Notes: generated by a model from the sequence alone, not told the origin. 64,000 bases of DNA from Acinetobacter sp. WU_MDCI_Axc73 (GCF_025562455.1 NZ_JAHPRO010000013.1:1-64000); one strand, 5' to 3'. Shown: positions 23,276-33,068, counted from the first letter of the stretch. Numbers and translations are program-made.

Positions 23276-24160
23276 TTAGGTTTCCAGACTCTCTTTTAGA
23301 AAACTTAAAATAGTACGTTTGGTCTTAAAATATCGACTAAACAAGCTGGATAACGTACCAATAATTGAGATATGTCCTATCTTCGGAATAACCGCAATAT
23401 GGCTATGATTTCCATGTTGTCTCAAAATATAATCAAAATCGATGCTGTTTTTTGCTTCAACAATTTGATCATTTTCCGCCATTAATAAATAATGTCGAAT
23501 CTGATTAGAATCAACAAAATAATAAGGCATGACTTGTTGATATGGGATGTCCTGATCAAACGCATGCTGCGCCATAGGATCACCCTTATAGTCAAAGTGA
23601 TAAGGCCCCGCAATCCCAATAATTGCCTTAATATTATCCCGACAATGGACTAAATTGGGATGTGGATGATACACCACAGACATAACATTAAATGCCCCAG
23701 CAGAATGTCCCATCAAGATTACATTTTCAGTTGAAATTTTCAGTTTAGTTTGATGCTGATCCAGAAAATTTAGCGCCAATGCCAAATCATCAATATAACT
23801 TGGAAAAATATAGTCAGGCGCGAGATGATAGTTGATGACTGCAACATCATAACCCTCTCGAGCAAAGGTCTCACCAATAAATGCATAATCTTTTTTATCG
23901 CCGTGCTGCCATGCACCGCCATGAATGAATAGAATCAACGGCTGACCTGTTGCAGCCTTTTTTGTTTTATACAAATCTAAGCGTTGACGTGCTTTCAGCC
24001 CATATGCAATATTTTTTTGAACCTCATAACTTGATTTAGGTGTAATAAAATTAAGCGCAAAACTCCCTAGATCATACAACCGAAACTCATGATATTGCTG
24101 TTTTGCCTGCTCAATTTTTTGTTTTAAATGCTTGAGTATCTCAGTTGAACTATTGGGCAT
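23276..24160 (-). CDS. Alpha/beta hydrolase, carboxylesterase (HSL-like) family
   Basis: The 294-residue protein has the oxyanion motif LFIHGGAWQHGDK (about 92-104), nucleophile elbow GHSAGAFN (about 163-170), an acidic residue region near AENDQIVEA and the C-terminal HisI segment IPKIGHISI. No signal peptide is visible, so it is probably cytoplasmic. The substrate is unknown. Its start overlaps the end of the BON lipoprotein gene by 11 bp, so it is expressed from that transcript. Confidence 0.85.
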   Translation of the reverse strand: MPNSSTEILKHLKQKIEQAKQQYHEFRLYDLGSFALNFITPKSSYEVQKNIAYGLKARQRLDLYKTKKAATGQPLILFIHGGAWQHGDKKDYAFIGETFAREGYDVAVINYHLAPDYIFPSYIDDLALALNFLDQHQTKLKISTENVILMGHSAGAFNVMSVVYHPHPNLVHCRDNIKAIIGIAGPYHFDYKGDPMAQHAFDQDIPYQQVMPYYFVDSNQIRHYLLMAENDQIVEAKNSIDFDYILRQHGNHSHIAVIPKIGHISIIGTLSSLFSRYFKTKRTILSFLKESLET

Positions 24161-24851
24161 TCACAGGCTCACCTTGATCAGGATCAATGGCAACAGGTGT
24201 TTGCATCTCTGGTTGCGCTGTTGTATTGCCCACCATTGGACTCGCAACTATTGAACTCGCGGTGGTACCCGCGTTCGGTTGGTCAATATTATCAATTAAG
24301 GTCACAATTTTTGTCACGTTACCTACTTTTTGCAGGACATCGTTCAAATCATTAATTTCAGCCGTATTTAAGCGCCCCATCACATATAAAACACCATCTT
24401 CAGTATGCACCAACACTTTGGTGTCAGAAACCACTGGGGCACGTACCAACAAACCTCGAGTATTCGCAGTTACAGCAGCATCTTGCATGATCGTAGAGTA
24501 ACTGACTTGAGGGCCTACGGTAATATAATCATGTACTGTTTTTACATCACTCATTGACTTAACATTGTCTTCAGCCAATTGACGAAGATGCTCATCAGGA
24601 ACCTGTCCTGTCAGTAAAACATTGCTATGAAAGCTTTCAATATTGACACGTGACTGTTTAAAACGAGGATCAAGTTTATATAAATTGATACTTGCAGTAC
24701 GTTTAATAGAAGAATCAATAAACACTTGACCCAAACTACGTGCACCACTTTCTGTACCCACAGGAGCAGAGCCAGTTCCACCAGAAATAAAGCTGGCACA
24801 GCCAGATAAACTCGCGACACACAACGCCGTTATTGCAATACGTTTAAACAC
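24150..24851 (-). CDS. dolP: BON-domain outer-membrane lipoprotein, DolP (YraP)-like
   Basis: The 233-residue lipoprotein has a lipobox SLSGC at about residue 18, the segment GARSLGQVFIDSSIKR and two BON domains (about 48-115 with VLLTGQVPDEHLRQLAE, and 122-195 with VLYVMGRLNTAEINDL). A Pro/Gln-rich tail follows. E. coli DolP maintains outer-membrane integrity and marks division sites. The neighbourhood rsmI-lpoA-yraN-dolP matches E. coli apart from diaA, which supports the call. The tail is longer than in E. coli. Confidence 0.88.
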   Translation of the reverse strand: MFKRIAITALCVASLSGCASFISGGTGSAPVGTESGARSLGQVFIDSSIKRTASINLYKLDPRFKQSRVNIESFHSNVLLTGQVPDEHLRQLAEDNVKSMSDVKTVHDYITVGPQVSYSTIMQDAAVTANTRGLLVRAPVVSDTKVLVHTEDGVLYVMGRLNTAEINDLNDVLQKVGNVTKIVTLIDNIDQPNAGTTASSIVASPMVGNTTAQPEMQTPVAIDPDQGEPVNAQ

Positions 24852-24919
24852 TCAGCCAAGCTCCCTGAAAACTGTTTTGAAATCATGTTTGCATCTCGCT
24901 CAAGAGTAATGAACTCTAG

Positions 24920-25324
24920 TTACAAAGTAAATGCATTTTCAATCCACTGCTGATCATATCGAAGTTTAGAAAAATCTTGCTGTACTGTTTTTGCAATTTT
25001 GTGCGGAAAATCAAAACAAATTACATCAAAACGACAATAAAACTGGTCATAGGCTGGATGACATATCAAAAAATATTCAGCAGTACGAATGATTTTACGT
25101 TGCTGGCTAGGACGAATCATCTCATTGGCATATCCATAGCTACCCATTGAACGTGCTTTAACCTCAATAAAAACAAGTTCCTGACCACGCTCTACAATCA
25201 AATCCACCTCTCCAAATCGAGAGTGAAAGTTTTGTTTGACCAGTCGAAAGCCTTGCTGCTGTAAAATACGCAAGGCTTGTTGTTCCGCCCATTGACCAAA
25301 TGCATGCTGGTGATTGGTTGTCAT
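24920..25324 (-). CDS. yraN: YraN family protein (UPF0102)
   Basis: Starting at ATG 25324 gives 134 residues ([20 protein letters not shown] then [16 protein letters not shown] and VFIEVKARS). This is an endonuclease-like fold with the conserved E/D-ExK pattern. An upstream ATG at 25378 would lie inside lpoA and is unlikely. The start overlaps the lpoA stop (ATGA-type), which gives coupling. Function is unsettled; it is thought to be a nuclease or Holliday-junction-like protein. Confidence 0.9.
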   Translation of the reverse strand: MTTNHQHAFGQWAEQQALRILQQQGFRLVKQNFHSRFGEVDLIVERGQELVFIEVKARSMGSYGYANEMIRPSQQRKIIRTAEYFLICHPAYDQFYCRFDVICFDFPHKIAKTVQQDFSKLRYDQQWIENAFTL

Positions 25325-26274
25325 AAAGAGTTTCGGTATTGAAGTTGCACAATGCTGTTTTTTTGTTTTTGATAACAATGCGGAATTCGTGTCACTCGTT
25401 GCGAATTTACATCCAGATCACCTGTACGTCCTTGTAATGTGAAATTTTGAATTTTTGGAGTTTTTAAATAAAGCTCGGTAAGCATCCATGCATCTGCTCC
25501 AAAGGCAATCAGACGCTGATACGGCATACTGACAGGCTGCTGCAAATAAGCATGTGTAACATCATCCCAGTTATGTTCATATAAAGCCGGAACATCACAA
25601 AATTTTAAACCATTTGGAATTGGCTGATTTTCCTCAATAGTGGTCGGTTGCGCATAAATATTGTTTTTAGGTAGATGCGAAAGTTGATTCATCCATGTAT
25701 CATCTCCCAAGAGTAGTAATCCTTGCCCCTTTTTAAGCTTTTTCGGCATCTCCTGAACGATTTCCACAGATTGACCAAACTGCGACATAATCGACATCAG
25801 ATACAATTCACTGTCCTGCTCTCGTCCTGTTTGGCGCAGTACAAGCAACTGTGACACTTTGTCTTTTAACATAACCTGTTTTAAGGCATAAGCATCATCC
25901 TGTTTGGCTAAACTAAACTGAATCACATTGGGTGATCGTGTTTCAACTTCATTTAATGCCAAAACTCGCACTTTAGGATTGATCGCGACAATTTGCTCAA
26001 CTTCACTTTTAGCCAATGGCCCAACAATCAACTGGGTTTTCTTATTAAGATGTTTAGCCAGAATGGTTTTAATCGTTTTTTTATCAGAATTGATAAATTT
26101 AAGCGCTACTTTATCTTCAGAGAGTGCATACGCACTCATAAAACCAGACTTAATGCTGCTTGTCGCTCGCGCCATAGGACCCGATTCAGGTAGAATGACC
26201 AACACTTCAGCCTGCGCTTGAGATATAAAAGCTGCAAAACCGACCAGCAGCCACCTTTTTTTATTATTCAACAT
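25321..26274 (-). CDS. lpoA: LpoA/LppC-like penicillin-binding protein activator, short form
   Basis: The 317-residue protein has a signal peptide ([17 protein letters not shown]) and one periplasmic-binding-like domain ([47 protein letters not shown]). It matches the C-terminal domain of E. coli LpoA. The N-terminal TPR domain of the E. coli protein is absent, and no lipobox cysteine is obvious at the signal cleavage site. The position between rsmI (divergent) and yraN supports the orthology. E. coli LpoA activates PBP1A. Confidence 0.82.
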   Translation of the reverse strand: MLNNKKRWLLVGFAAFISQAQAEVLVILPESGPMARATSSIKSGFMSAYALSEDKVALKFINSDKKTIKTILAKHLNKKTQLIVGPLAKSEVEQIVAINPKVRVLALNEVETRSPNVIQFSLAKQDDAYALKQVMLKDKVSQLLVLRQTGREQDSELYLMSIMSQFGQSVEIVQEMPKKLKKGQGLLLLGDDTWMNQLSHLPKNNIYAQPTTIEENQPIPNGLKFCDVPALYEHNWDDVTHAYLQQPVSMPYQRLIAFGADAWMLTELYLKTPKIQNFTLQGRTGDLDVNSQRVTRIPHCYQKQKNSIVQLQYRNSL

Positions 26275-26286
26275 GGAGTAAACCTT

Positions 26287-27132
26287 ATGAGTGCTCAGTT
26301 ATTTGTTGTAGCAACCCCAATTGGGCACTTGGATGACATGACCTTTAGGGCTATTGATATTCTTAAATCAGTTTCTATTGTAGCCGCAGAAGATACTCGC
26401 CAATCTGCGCAGTTATTTAAGCATTATAATATATCAACACCCCTCACCGCATGCCATGATCACAATGAAAGTAACAAAATTCAACAACTAATCGAGACGC
26501 TTCAATCAGGCAAAAATGTCGCGCTAATCAGTGATGCAGGTACGCCATTAATCAGTGATCCCGGTTTTAAATTGGTTCGTGCAGCACAGGAACATGGTAT
26601 CCGGGTCACGCCTGTCCCTGGTGCATGTGCCGCAATAGCAGCATTGAGTGCAGTCGGACTTCCAAGTGATCGTTTTAGTTTTGAAGGTTTTTTACCGTCT
26701 AAGTCATCACAACGAATTGGTCAACTTGAAAAACTGAAAGATGAAACGCAAACGCTGATTTTCTATGAAGCACCACATCGAATACTCGACTGTGTGAAAG
26801 ATATGGCTGTGATTTTTGGTGAAAATCGTCCAGTGGGTTTTGCCCGCGAGATTACCAAAACCTTTGAAACCATAAAAAAAATGACCTTGAAAGAGTTGGT
26901 GTTATTCATTGAACAAGATCATCATCAACAAAAAGGTGAAATTGTATTAGTGGTCGGTGGTAACCCCGAACAAAAAGATCTCGATCAGGAAAAACTTGAT
27001 CAATTGCTCACACGATTATTGCAAGATTTATCAGTTAAAGCCGCATCTCAACTGGCAGCCGATTTAACAGGCATAAAAAAGAAAGTGGCGTATCAACGCG
27101 CACTAGAACTGAATCAAGATCAGAAGGATTAA
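26287..27132 (+). CDS. rsmI: 16S rRNA (cytidine1402-2'-O)-methyltransferase RsmI
   Basis: Starting at ATG 26287, after GGAG, gives 281 residues beginning MSAQLFVVATPIGHLDD. Family marks are AAEDTRQSAQLFKHY, ISDAGTPLISDPGF (SAM pocket), PVPGACAAIAAL and FYEAPHRI. RsmI methylates the ribose of C1402 in the decoding centre. It is divergent from lpoA with 12 bp between start codons, so the two share a compact promoter region. A bidirectional terminator follows. Confidence 0.95.
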   Translation: MSAQLFVVATPIGHLDDMTFRAIDILKSVSIVAAEDTRQSAQLFKHYNISTPLTACHDHNESNKIQQLIETLQSGKNVALISDAGTPLISDPGFKLVRAAQEHGIRVTPVPGACAAIAALSAVGLPSDRFSFEGFLPSKSSQRIGQLEKLKDETQTLIFYEAPHRILDCVKDMAVIFGENRPVGFAREITKTFETIKKMTLKELVLFIEQDHHQQKGEIVLVVGGNPEQKDLDQEKLDQLLTRLLQDLSVKAASQLAADLTGIKKKVAYQRALELNQDQKD

Positions 27133-27142
27133 ATCGCTTCAT

Positions 27143-27173
27143 AAAAAAAGCATCACCGAAGTGATGCTTTTTT
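27143..27173. terminator. Bidirectional terminator between rsmI and SutA-like gene
   Basis: GCATCAC and GTGATGC form a 7-bp stem around CGAA (27150-27167), with an A-run before and a T-run after, so it can serve both convergent genes. Confidence 0.9.
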
Positions 27174-27177
27174 ATGG

Positions 27178-27432
27178 TTAATGTCTTGCTTCTTCGTCAG
27201 CAGGCACTTCAGTAATTTTGCCACCTTTTGCGAGAAAAGCCGCGATCTCATCTTCCAGTGCCTGACGTTGCTTTTGCTTTGCCGTTACCGTAAGGCTTTC
27301 TGCCTCAGCAAGATCAGCGTCACTTAAATTTCCGCCTTCTTCACTGTCACTGGCACCGCTTTCAGCAGCTTTGGCTTCATCTTCATCGATAGCTGAATCT
27401 TCAGCTTCATCATAATCATTTGTATCTGTCAT
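27178..27432 (-). CDS. Small acidic protein, SutA-like RNA polymerase-binding regulator (putative)
   Basis: The 84-residue protein has a very acidic, disordered first half (DEAEDSAIDEDEAKAAES) and a conserved-looking helical end RQALEDEIAAFLAKGGKITE. Pseudomonas SutA, a slow-growth transcription factor that binds RNA polymerase, has the same plan of acidic tail and a short element ending AKGGKI-type. I make the link from memory of that pattern only. It stands alone with its own terminator. Confidence 0.5.
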   Translation of the reverse strand: MTDTNDYDEAEDSAIDEDEAKAAESGASDSEEGGNLSDADLAEAESLTVTAKQKQRQALEDEIAAFLAKGGKITEVPADEEARH

Positions 27433-27604
27433 TTTTGCTCCCCATCATGATCAGTAAATGTTTTATGAGACTCATCATAAATTACGAAGAAATGTAGCAA
27501 TCTCTTTGCCATTCGCAAAGAGGCTTTTATTCTATATTCGTATCTTTTTTAATCATAATAGTAATAATACATAAATGATTGTTTAAAAAACATCTAGTTT
27601 CTTA

Positions 27605-28837
27605 TTAAATTGCATATCGAGTCCCTTTCAGACTACTTAATCCACTTGCCTGCTGCATAAATGCATCTTTAAACAAAAATGACCGATTGACTTGGCGCAA
27701 GCCTAAATTTCGAGCAAAAATGAAAGGTGTAAGTTCTGTACTTTCTAACCAACCAATTGCAGACATACCATGCATCATGGCTGCATTTTCACCTTTACGT
27801 TCGTGTTCATAGCGCGCTAAAGTCTGTTCATGTGCCCACACACCGCGTTGAAGATCATGCAGCAACACATCACAGAGTACTGCGGCATCCAAGCAGCCAA
27901 TATTAACACCCTGTCCAGCTAAAGGATGAATCACATGTGCAGCATCCCCAATCAAAGCTAGACCAGCCTTCACATAGTGCTGTGCGGAACGCGCTTTCAG
28001 CGGAAATTTTGCACGAGATCGAACCGCAACAACTTCACCTAACATATGTTGGCTTTCACGAGTAAGCAGTTGCATAAATTCAGCATCGTTTAAATCTGAA
28101 TATTCCTCGGCGTAATCATCAGGCAGTGTCCATACAATCGATTGCCAATAACCATTTTTCTGCTCATCCAGACTCGCCATGGGTAAAAAGGCTAAAGGCC
28201 CTGTGGGTAAAAAGATTTGTCGCGCGACATATTGATGTGGTTGATTAGTTTTAATAGCACAGCTAATCGCAGATTGACGATAGTCTAAAACATCCAATTC
28301 AATATAAGCCTGATCGCGAACAAAAGAATTTGCACCATCGGCACCAATGACTAATTTTGTTTTTAAAACTTGACCATCTGCGAGTTCAACCGTCCAGCCT
28401 TGCACCTGCTGCTCAACACGAACCACCTTTACTTGAGTACGATAGTCTAGAATTTGTTGTAACATCTTCTGTTGAATAACGAGATTGAGCAAACTAGGTT
28501 CAACCATTGAACCCAAAGCCTGATCAGATGTCGGAAAAGCGACTGAAGCTTGACCAAATTCAATTTCACCATAGCCATTTTTATTCCAGACATGCATGCC
28601 TGTATAAGGCATTTGTCTTGGTAGATCGTCCCAAACTTCAACTGTTTTTAATAAATGAATCGTTGCCTGACTCAGTGCTAATACACGTGGATTCAAGATA
28701 TTCTTAACCTGTTCAGGATCAAGCACAGGAGCAGCATCTAATACGGTCGCTTGCACACCGCCTTTGGCCAATAATAAAGCGGTTAATCCCCCCACCAGAC
28801 CACCACCGACGATCACCACATCAAGAATTTCACTCAT
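27605..28837 (-). CDS. ubiI: FAD-dependent ubiquinone-biosynthesis hydroxylase, UbiI/VisC-like
   Basis: The 410-residue UbiH/UbiF/VisC/COQ6 monooxygenase has the dinucleotide motif VVIVGGGLVGGLTALLLAKG (8-27), LVIGADGANSFVR (about 165) and the second FAD motif ALIGDAAHVIHPLAGQGVN. Genes pepP-ubiH-ubiI in this order occur in E. coli, which points to the C5-hydroxylase UbiI. Its ATG overlaps the ubiH stop by four bases. Confidence 0.87.
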   Translation of the reverse strand: MSEILDVVIVGGGLVGGLTALLLAKGGVQATVLDAAPVLDPEQVKNILNPRVLALSQATIHLLKTVEVWDDLPRQMPYTGMHVWNKNGYGEIEFGQASVAFPTSDQALGSMVEPSLLNLVIQQKMLQQILDYRTQVKVVRVEQQVQGWTVELADGQVLKTKLVIGADGANSFVRDQAYIELDVLDYRQSAISCAIKTNQPHQYVARQIFLPTGPLAFLPMASLDEQKNGYWQSIVWTLPDDYAEEYSDLNDAEFMQLLTRESQHMLGEVVAVRSRAKFPLKARSAQHYVKAGLALIGDAAHVIHPLAGQGVNIGCLDAAVLCDVLLHDLQRGVWAHEQTLARYEHERKGENAAMMHGMSAIGWLESTELTPFIFARNLGLRQVNRSFLFKDAFMQQASGLSSLKGTRYAI

Positions 28838-30039
28838 GCTTTTAATCCCATCGCATAGTTGGCAACGAGTGGTTTAATCCCTGGAATAACATCAAACGCA
28901 ACCAAACCTGTATTACGTAGTAATTTTAAAACAGGATTTTGATGACTAAAACCACGAACAACTGAATCGCAGAATTTAATCACGCGCTGTTGATCTCTTA
29001 AACGAGATTGTTCATAAGCCAATAAATTTTCAGGCTGACCAATATCATCAGACTGAGTTAAATGTTGAGTGAGAAAACGCACTAATACATCCGCATCACG
29101 TAGACACAAATTAAACCCTTGCCCAGCAACAGGATGAATTGTATGTGCAGCATTGCCCATCAATACCACTCTACCCACGGCTTGTTTGTGTGCTAAAACC
29201 TGTGATAACGGATAACTAAAACGTTTACCAGTTTTCTCAAATTTTCCAGCACGATCGCCATAGGTTTGTTGCAAAGCATCCAGAAAATGTTGATCATTTT
29301 CTTCACCCAACCATTCACTTTCAGTGCCTTTCTTAACAGGCCATACCACTGAACGGCGATATTCTCCTGGCAAAGGTAGCAAAGCTAATGGACCCAGCGC
29401 ACTAAAACGCTCAAATCCGATATGTTGATGCGGTTTTGATGTTTGTACTGCGGTGACAATCGCCACTTGATCATAATCATGGACATCGACTCCAACACCA
29501 ATGGCCTGACGACAGAAAGAATCGCGGCCATCAGCAGCAATCAATAATGTTGAAGTCACGGTGATTGTCTCTTGATCACGTTTAGCATGAATCGTCACTT
29601 GTACTGCATCCTGCTCAAGAGCAATGACCTCTACCCCATCAATCAATTCAATTAGGGGCTGTTGGCGAACCTGTGTCAACAGCACACGCCCGAGCCAAGC
29701 ATTTTCGATGACTTGACCAAAACTTTCGACTTTTTCCTGCTCTGCGACTAAACGAGCCTTACCAAAACTGCCTTGCTCTGTGATATGGACTTGAAGAATA
29801 GGAGTTGCATGTTGCTGTAAAGCCTCCCACAAACCAAGCTGCTGGTAAATCATGACACTACGACGTGATAATGCCGTATTTCGAGCGTCAAAACTGGAAT
29901 GATACGGTGCAAGCTGATCATCGTCGTAATTTGGATAACGAATTGCTTCCAACAGTTGAACAGCAATATTTTGTTTGGCCAGCATTAGCGCTAGACTTAA
30001 ACCGACCATTCCCCCACCGACAATAATGACTTTTTGCAC
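28834..30039 (-). CDS. ubiH: 2-octaprenyl-6-methoxyphenol hydroxylase UbiH
   Basis: The best start is GTG 30039, eight bases after GAGGAG, giving 401 residues that begin MQKVIIVGGGMVGLSLAL; the upstream in-frame TTG at 30054 lies on the ribosome site itself. The protein has LIAADGRDSFCRQA and VLMGNAAHTIHPVAGQGFN. UbiH hydroxylates C1 of the ubiquinone ring precursor. It sits 26 bp after pepP and overlaps ubiI. Confidence 0.9.
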   Translation of the reverse strand: MQKVIIVGGGMVGLSLALMLAKQNIAVQLLEAIRYPNYDDDQLAPYHSSFDARNTALSRRSVMIYQQLGLWEALQQHATPILQVHITEQGSFGKARLVAEQEKVESFGQVIENAWLGRVLLTQVRQQPLIELIDGVEVIALEQDAVQVTIHAKRDQETITVTSTLLIAADGRDSFCRQAIGVGVDVHDYDQVAIVTAVQTSKPHQHIGFERFSALGPLALLPLPGEYRRSVVWPVKKGTESEWLGEENDQHFLDALQQTYGDRAGKFEKTGKRFSYPLSQVLAHKQAVGRVVLMGNAAHTIHPVAGQGFNLCLRDADVLVRFLTQHLTQSDDIGQPENLLAYEQSRLRDQQRVIKFCDSVVRGFSHQNPVLKLLRNTGLVAFDVIPGIKPLVANYAMGLKA

Positions 30040-30065
30040 GGTAAAACTCCTCAATACGTTTATCG

Positions 30066-31391
30066 TTATATTTTGGCTTGCGCCATGAGTTGCTCAATTT
30101 CTTCAATTTCTTTCACTACAGCTCCAGTTAAAACCAGTGGCCCTTGTGCAGTAGCGACTACGTCATCTTCGATGCGGATACCAATACCACGCCATTTTTC
30201 TTCTACAGTTTCATCATCAGGTGCGATATAAAGTCCTGGTTCAACGGTCACCACCATACCTTCTTCGTATGGGCGCCATTCATTCCCTTTTTTATAGTTC
30301 CCCACATCATGCACATCCATACCCAACCAATGCCCTGTCCCATGCATATAAAACTGACGAAATGCTTCATTTTCAATTAACTCATCCAGCTCACCTTTGA
30401 GTAAGCCTAAATCAACTAATCCTTGAGTTAAAATACGCACAGCCACTTCATGCGGTTCACGGTAAGAATGCCCCACACGCACCGCATCAATGGCAGCATA
30501 CTGAGCTTTTAACACCACCTCATAAAGGGCTTTTTGTTCAGGGCTAAATTGACCATTTACAGGAAAAGTTCTTGTAATATCAGATGCATAGCATTGATAT
30601 TCACAAGCCGCATCAATTAAAACTAAATCACCGTCTTTGAGCGCTTTATCATTTTCCACATAGTGCAATATGCAACCATTCGCTCCACCACCCACGATAC
30701 TGTTATACGAGGGCACACAGCCATGCTGACCAAAAATATAATTCAGTTCAGCTTCTAACGCATACTCCATCATTTCAGGTCGAACTTTTTGCATGGCACG
30801 AGTATGCGCAGCGGCACTAATCTCCGATGCAATTTGCATCAGTTCAATTTCTTGCTTGGATTTAATCAACCGCATTTCATCAACGATACGATCAAGCTGC
30901 AAAATTTGCGATGGCGCTCCATTACCACGACGTTGCTGAGCGTCAGCGTGTTTAATCCATTGACTCACACGTGCATCGAACTCAGCACGATGTCCGATTC
31001 GATAATAAAGTCGCTCTTTATTTAATAGTTTTTCCGCAATCTCTTCATCAAGAAGATCAATCGCATAGGCTTCATCAGCATCATAGTCTTCAATCGCGCC
31101 ATCAATGCCTGCCCGATAACCATTCCATATTTCCATTTCACGATTACGTTCACGGCAAAACAAACTATAAGTGTAATCGTCAACCGCATCGAAGGTCTCA
31201 ATGACCGCCACAGCTTCAGGTTCAGCAAAGCCTGTCAGATAGAAAAAGCTGCTATCGGCACGGAACTTATAGTCCGCATCACGATTACGATAGGCAACAG
31301 GACTAGTTTCAATAATGGCAATACTGTTTGGCCCCATCTGCTCTGCGAGGCGGTCTCGACGAAGTTCAAAATCTGCTTGAGTCAATTTCAT
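30066..31391 (-). CDS. pepP: Xaa-Pro aminopeptidase PepP
   Basis: The 441-residue protein has an N-terminal creatinase-like domain (RDRLAEQMGPNSIAII, YRNRDADYKFRADSSFFYLTG) and a C-terminal pita-bread metallopeptidase domain with ligands in LVLIDAACEYQCYASDITRTFP, FYMHGTGHWLGMDVHD and VVTVEPGLYI. It releases N-terminal residues before proline using two Mn ions. Conserved linkage ygfB-pepP-ubiH-ubiI is intact. Confidence 0.95.
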   Translation of the reverse strand: MKLTQADFELRRDRLAEQMGPNSIAIIETSPVAYRNRDADYKFRADSSFFYLTGFAEPEAVAVIETFDAVDDYTYSLFCRERNREMEIWNGYRAGIDGAIEDYDADEAYAIDLLDEEIAEKLLNKERLYYRIGHRAEFDARVSQWIKHADAQQRRGNGAPSQILQLDRIVDEMRLIKSKQEIELMQIASEISAAAHTRAMQKVRPEMMEYALEAELNYIFGQHGCVPSYNSIVGGGANGCILHYVENDKALKDGDLVLIDAACEYQCYASDITRTFPVNGQFSPEQKALYEVVLKAQYAAIDAVRVGHSYREPHEVAVRILTQGLVDLGLLKGELDELIENEAFRQFYMHGTGHWLGMDVHDVGNYKKGNEWRPYEEGMVVTVEPGLYIAPDDETVEEKWRGIGIRIEDDVVATAQGPLVLTGAVVKEIEEIEQLMAQAKI

Positions 31392-31447
31392 GAGGCTATA
31401 AGTCTTTAGTTATCAAGTGGTAAAAAATAAACGCTTACATCGCCCAA

Positions 31448-32092
31448 TTAGCTTGGACGATGTGGAGTAAACATTTCAACTACGCTTTGGTTATCTTTTC
31501 GTGCAGGATCATTTTGACTTTTGGCGTGAAAGTTTTTTAACAGTGAACTTTCATCAACGGGAATTTTTTTACGCCCCATTGAAAGACTTACAGGAATTAA
31601 ACGAACAAATTCATATAGTTCTTCGTAACTATTTTCACCTTCTTCATCATCATCAGATTCTTCAAACTCAACGGCTGCAATATCTTGTAAATGTTCAATG
31701 AGTTCCAGTTCATCATTTCGAATATGACCTGATGCCAACCCAAAGCCAAGTACCACGCCCGCGCTCCAGTCTGCCAAGGCCTGAACACGTTCTTGCAAAG
31801 AATGCTCATCATCTGGAAGCATAGGTAAATAATCTAGCTCGTCTTCCGATAAAGCGTGTGATACATCTTCTGCCTCATCTGTGAGCAGTGCAAGCGCCTC
31901 ATCACTTAATTGAGGAACATTAAGCGTATTTAAAATTTGTAACCATTCATCACGAGTCGGTGCTTCGGTAACACAAACGATGCCCGTGAGTAAGCCATGA
32001 AGCTCACTTGGGCTTGAAATCTCCTCAATTCCGTTAAAATTTGTGAACCATTCATTCCAACCTGAAATATCGTCTTGCATTCGCTTATCCAA
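31448..32092 (-). CDS. ygfB: YgfB/YecA family protein (UPF0149)
   Basis: The 214-residue protein has SPSELHGLLTGIVCV near the start, WSAGVVLGFGLASGHI in the middle, and the acidic EESDDDEEGENSYEELYEFVRLIPVSL later, all typical of YgfB. ATG 32080 is an alternative start. In Pseudomonas YgfB is linked to regulation of ampDh3 and beta-lactam response, which may or may not apply here. It is the first gene of the operon with pepP. Confidence 0.88.
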   Translation of the reverse strand: MDKRMQDDISGWNEWFTNFNGIEEISSPSELHGLLTGIVCVTEAPTRDEWLQILNTLNVPQLSDEALALLTDEAEDVSHALSEDELDYLPMLPDDEHSLQERVQALADWSAGVVLGFGLASGHIRNDELELIEHLQDIAAVEFEESDDDEEGENSYEELYEFVRLIPVSLSMGRKKIPVDESSLLKNFHAKSQNDPARKDNQSVVEMFTPHRPS

Positions 32093-32144
32093 TCTCTATA
32101 CTGCGTATATATTACCTTTGATTGCAATTCTGTGCGACTACGTT

Positions 32145-32711
32145 ATGTTAGAACAATTACAGCGTCTACAGACGCATATGGGCGTTTTAAAAACGCGTTT
32201 ACATCACCTAGAAAGTGAAAATGAGTCGCTGACTCAAAAAAAGCAACAGGATGACGAGCAGCATCACGCTCAAATTGTGCAAAAAAATGGGATTATTACC
32301 TCCAAACAGGAAGAAGTTGATCATCTGACTGAACAACTTTCCCAGTTACAAAATCAATTTCAGCAACTCAACACTGATGCGACAGCTCTGGCTGATCGTT
32401 ATAGCCGTTTAGAAAAAAGTTGTACTGATCTTAAAAATCGTTTTCAGGAAATTTTGGCAGAACGTAATGATTTACGTGTAACTAAAGAAAAATTGCAGTT
32501 ACAACAAAAGCATTCTCAGCAAGAATTACACGACATCCAACAAGACCGCGAACGTCTGCTTCAAAAAAATGAACTCGCCAAATCTAAAGTCGAGGCGATT
32601 ATTCAGCGTTTGGCTATTTTAGGTACAGAACAAGATCAACATGCGCAGGAAATTCAACAATTGGCTGATCCTAGTGTTGAAAATAGTGTAGATAATCAAG
32701 GGGAGATTTAA
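32145..32711 (+). CDS. Coiled-coil protein upstream of zapA
   Basis: Starting at ATG 32145 gives 188 residues. Almost the whole length is coiled coil with heptads rich in Gln, Leu and Glu (LEQLQRLQTHMGVLKTRL, QLSQLQNQFQQLN). There is no signal or membrane segment. It lies two bases before the zapA start and diverges from ygfB. A short ZapB-like coiled-coil family occurs next to zapA in many gammaproteobacteria; this one is longer. A role in Z-ring organisation is inferred from position. Confidence 0.75.
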   Translation: MLEQLQRLQTHMGVLKTRLHHLESENESLTQKKQQDDEQHHAQIVQKNGIITSKQEEVDHLTEQLSQLQNQFQQLNTDATALADRYSRLEKSCTDLKNRFQEILAERNDLRVTKEKLQLQQKHSQQELHDIQQDRERLLQKNELAKSKVEAIIQRLAILGTEQDQHAQEIQQLADPSVENSVDNQGEI

Positions 32712-32713
32712 TC

Positions 32714-32998
32714 ATGAGTGAACAGGTAATGGTTGAATTGCGTCTGATTGAACAAACTTTTCGTTTAGCAACAACGGCCTCTGAAAAAGAAGAACTTGAA
32801 CGCGCAGGGCAAATGCTCAATGAGAAATTTAATGAAATGCGTCGCAATGCACCGCGTGTAGAACACAATAAACTAGTCATTATGGTGGCGTTACAACTCA
32901 TGCAAGATGTGCTGAGTATGAACAAATCACTTCAGGAATATGCGCACTGTGAGCGTTTACTTGAAACAATATTAAACGACGTCGAACAAATTGTATAA
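32714..32998 (+). CDS. zapA: Cell-division protein ZapA
   Basis: The 94-residue protein has the ZapA plan: a short beta region VMVELRLIEQTFRLA, then a long helix through KEELERAGQMLNEKFNEMR and a C-terminal coiled coil. ZapA crosslinks FtsZ filaments. It follows the coiled-coil gene and precedes 6S RNA, the standard zapA-ssrS order. Confidence 0.9.
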   Translation: MSEQVMVELRLIEQTFRLATTASEKEELERAGQMLNEKFNEMRRNAPRVEHNKLVIMVALQLMQDVLSMNKSLQEYAHCERLLETILNDVEQIV

Positions 32999-33068
32999 AC
33001 AATACCGTGGTATCGAGCAAAGCTTCACCATTTGAAAACTAACTTTACATAACGATTGCTACAATGGA

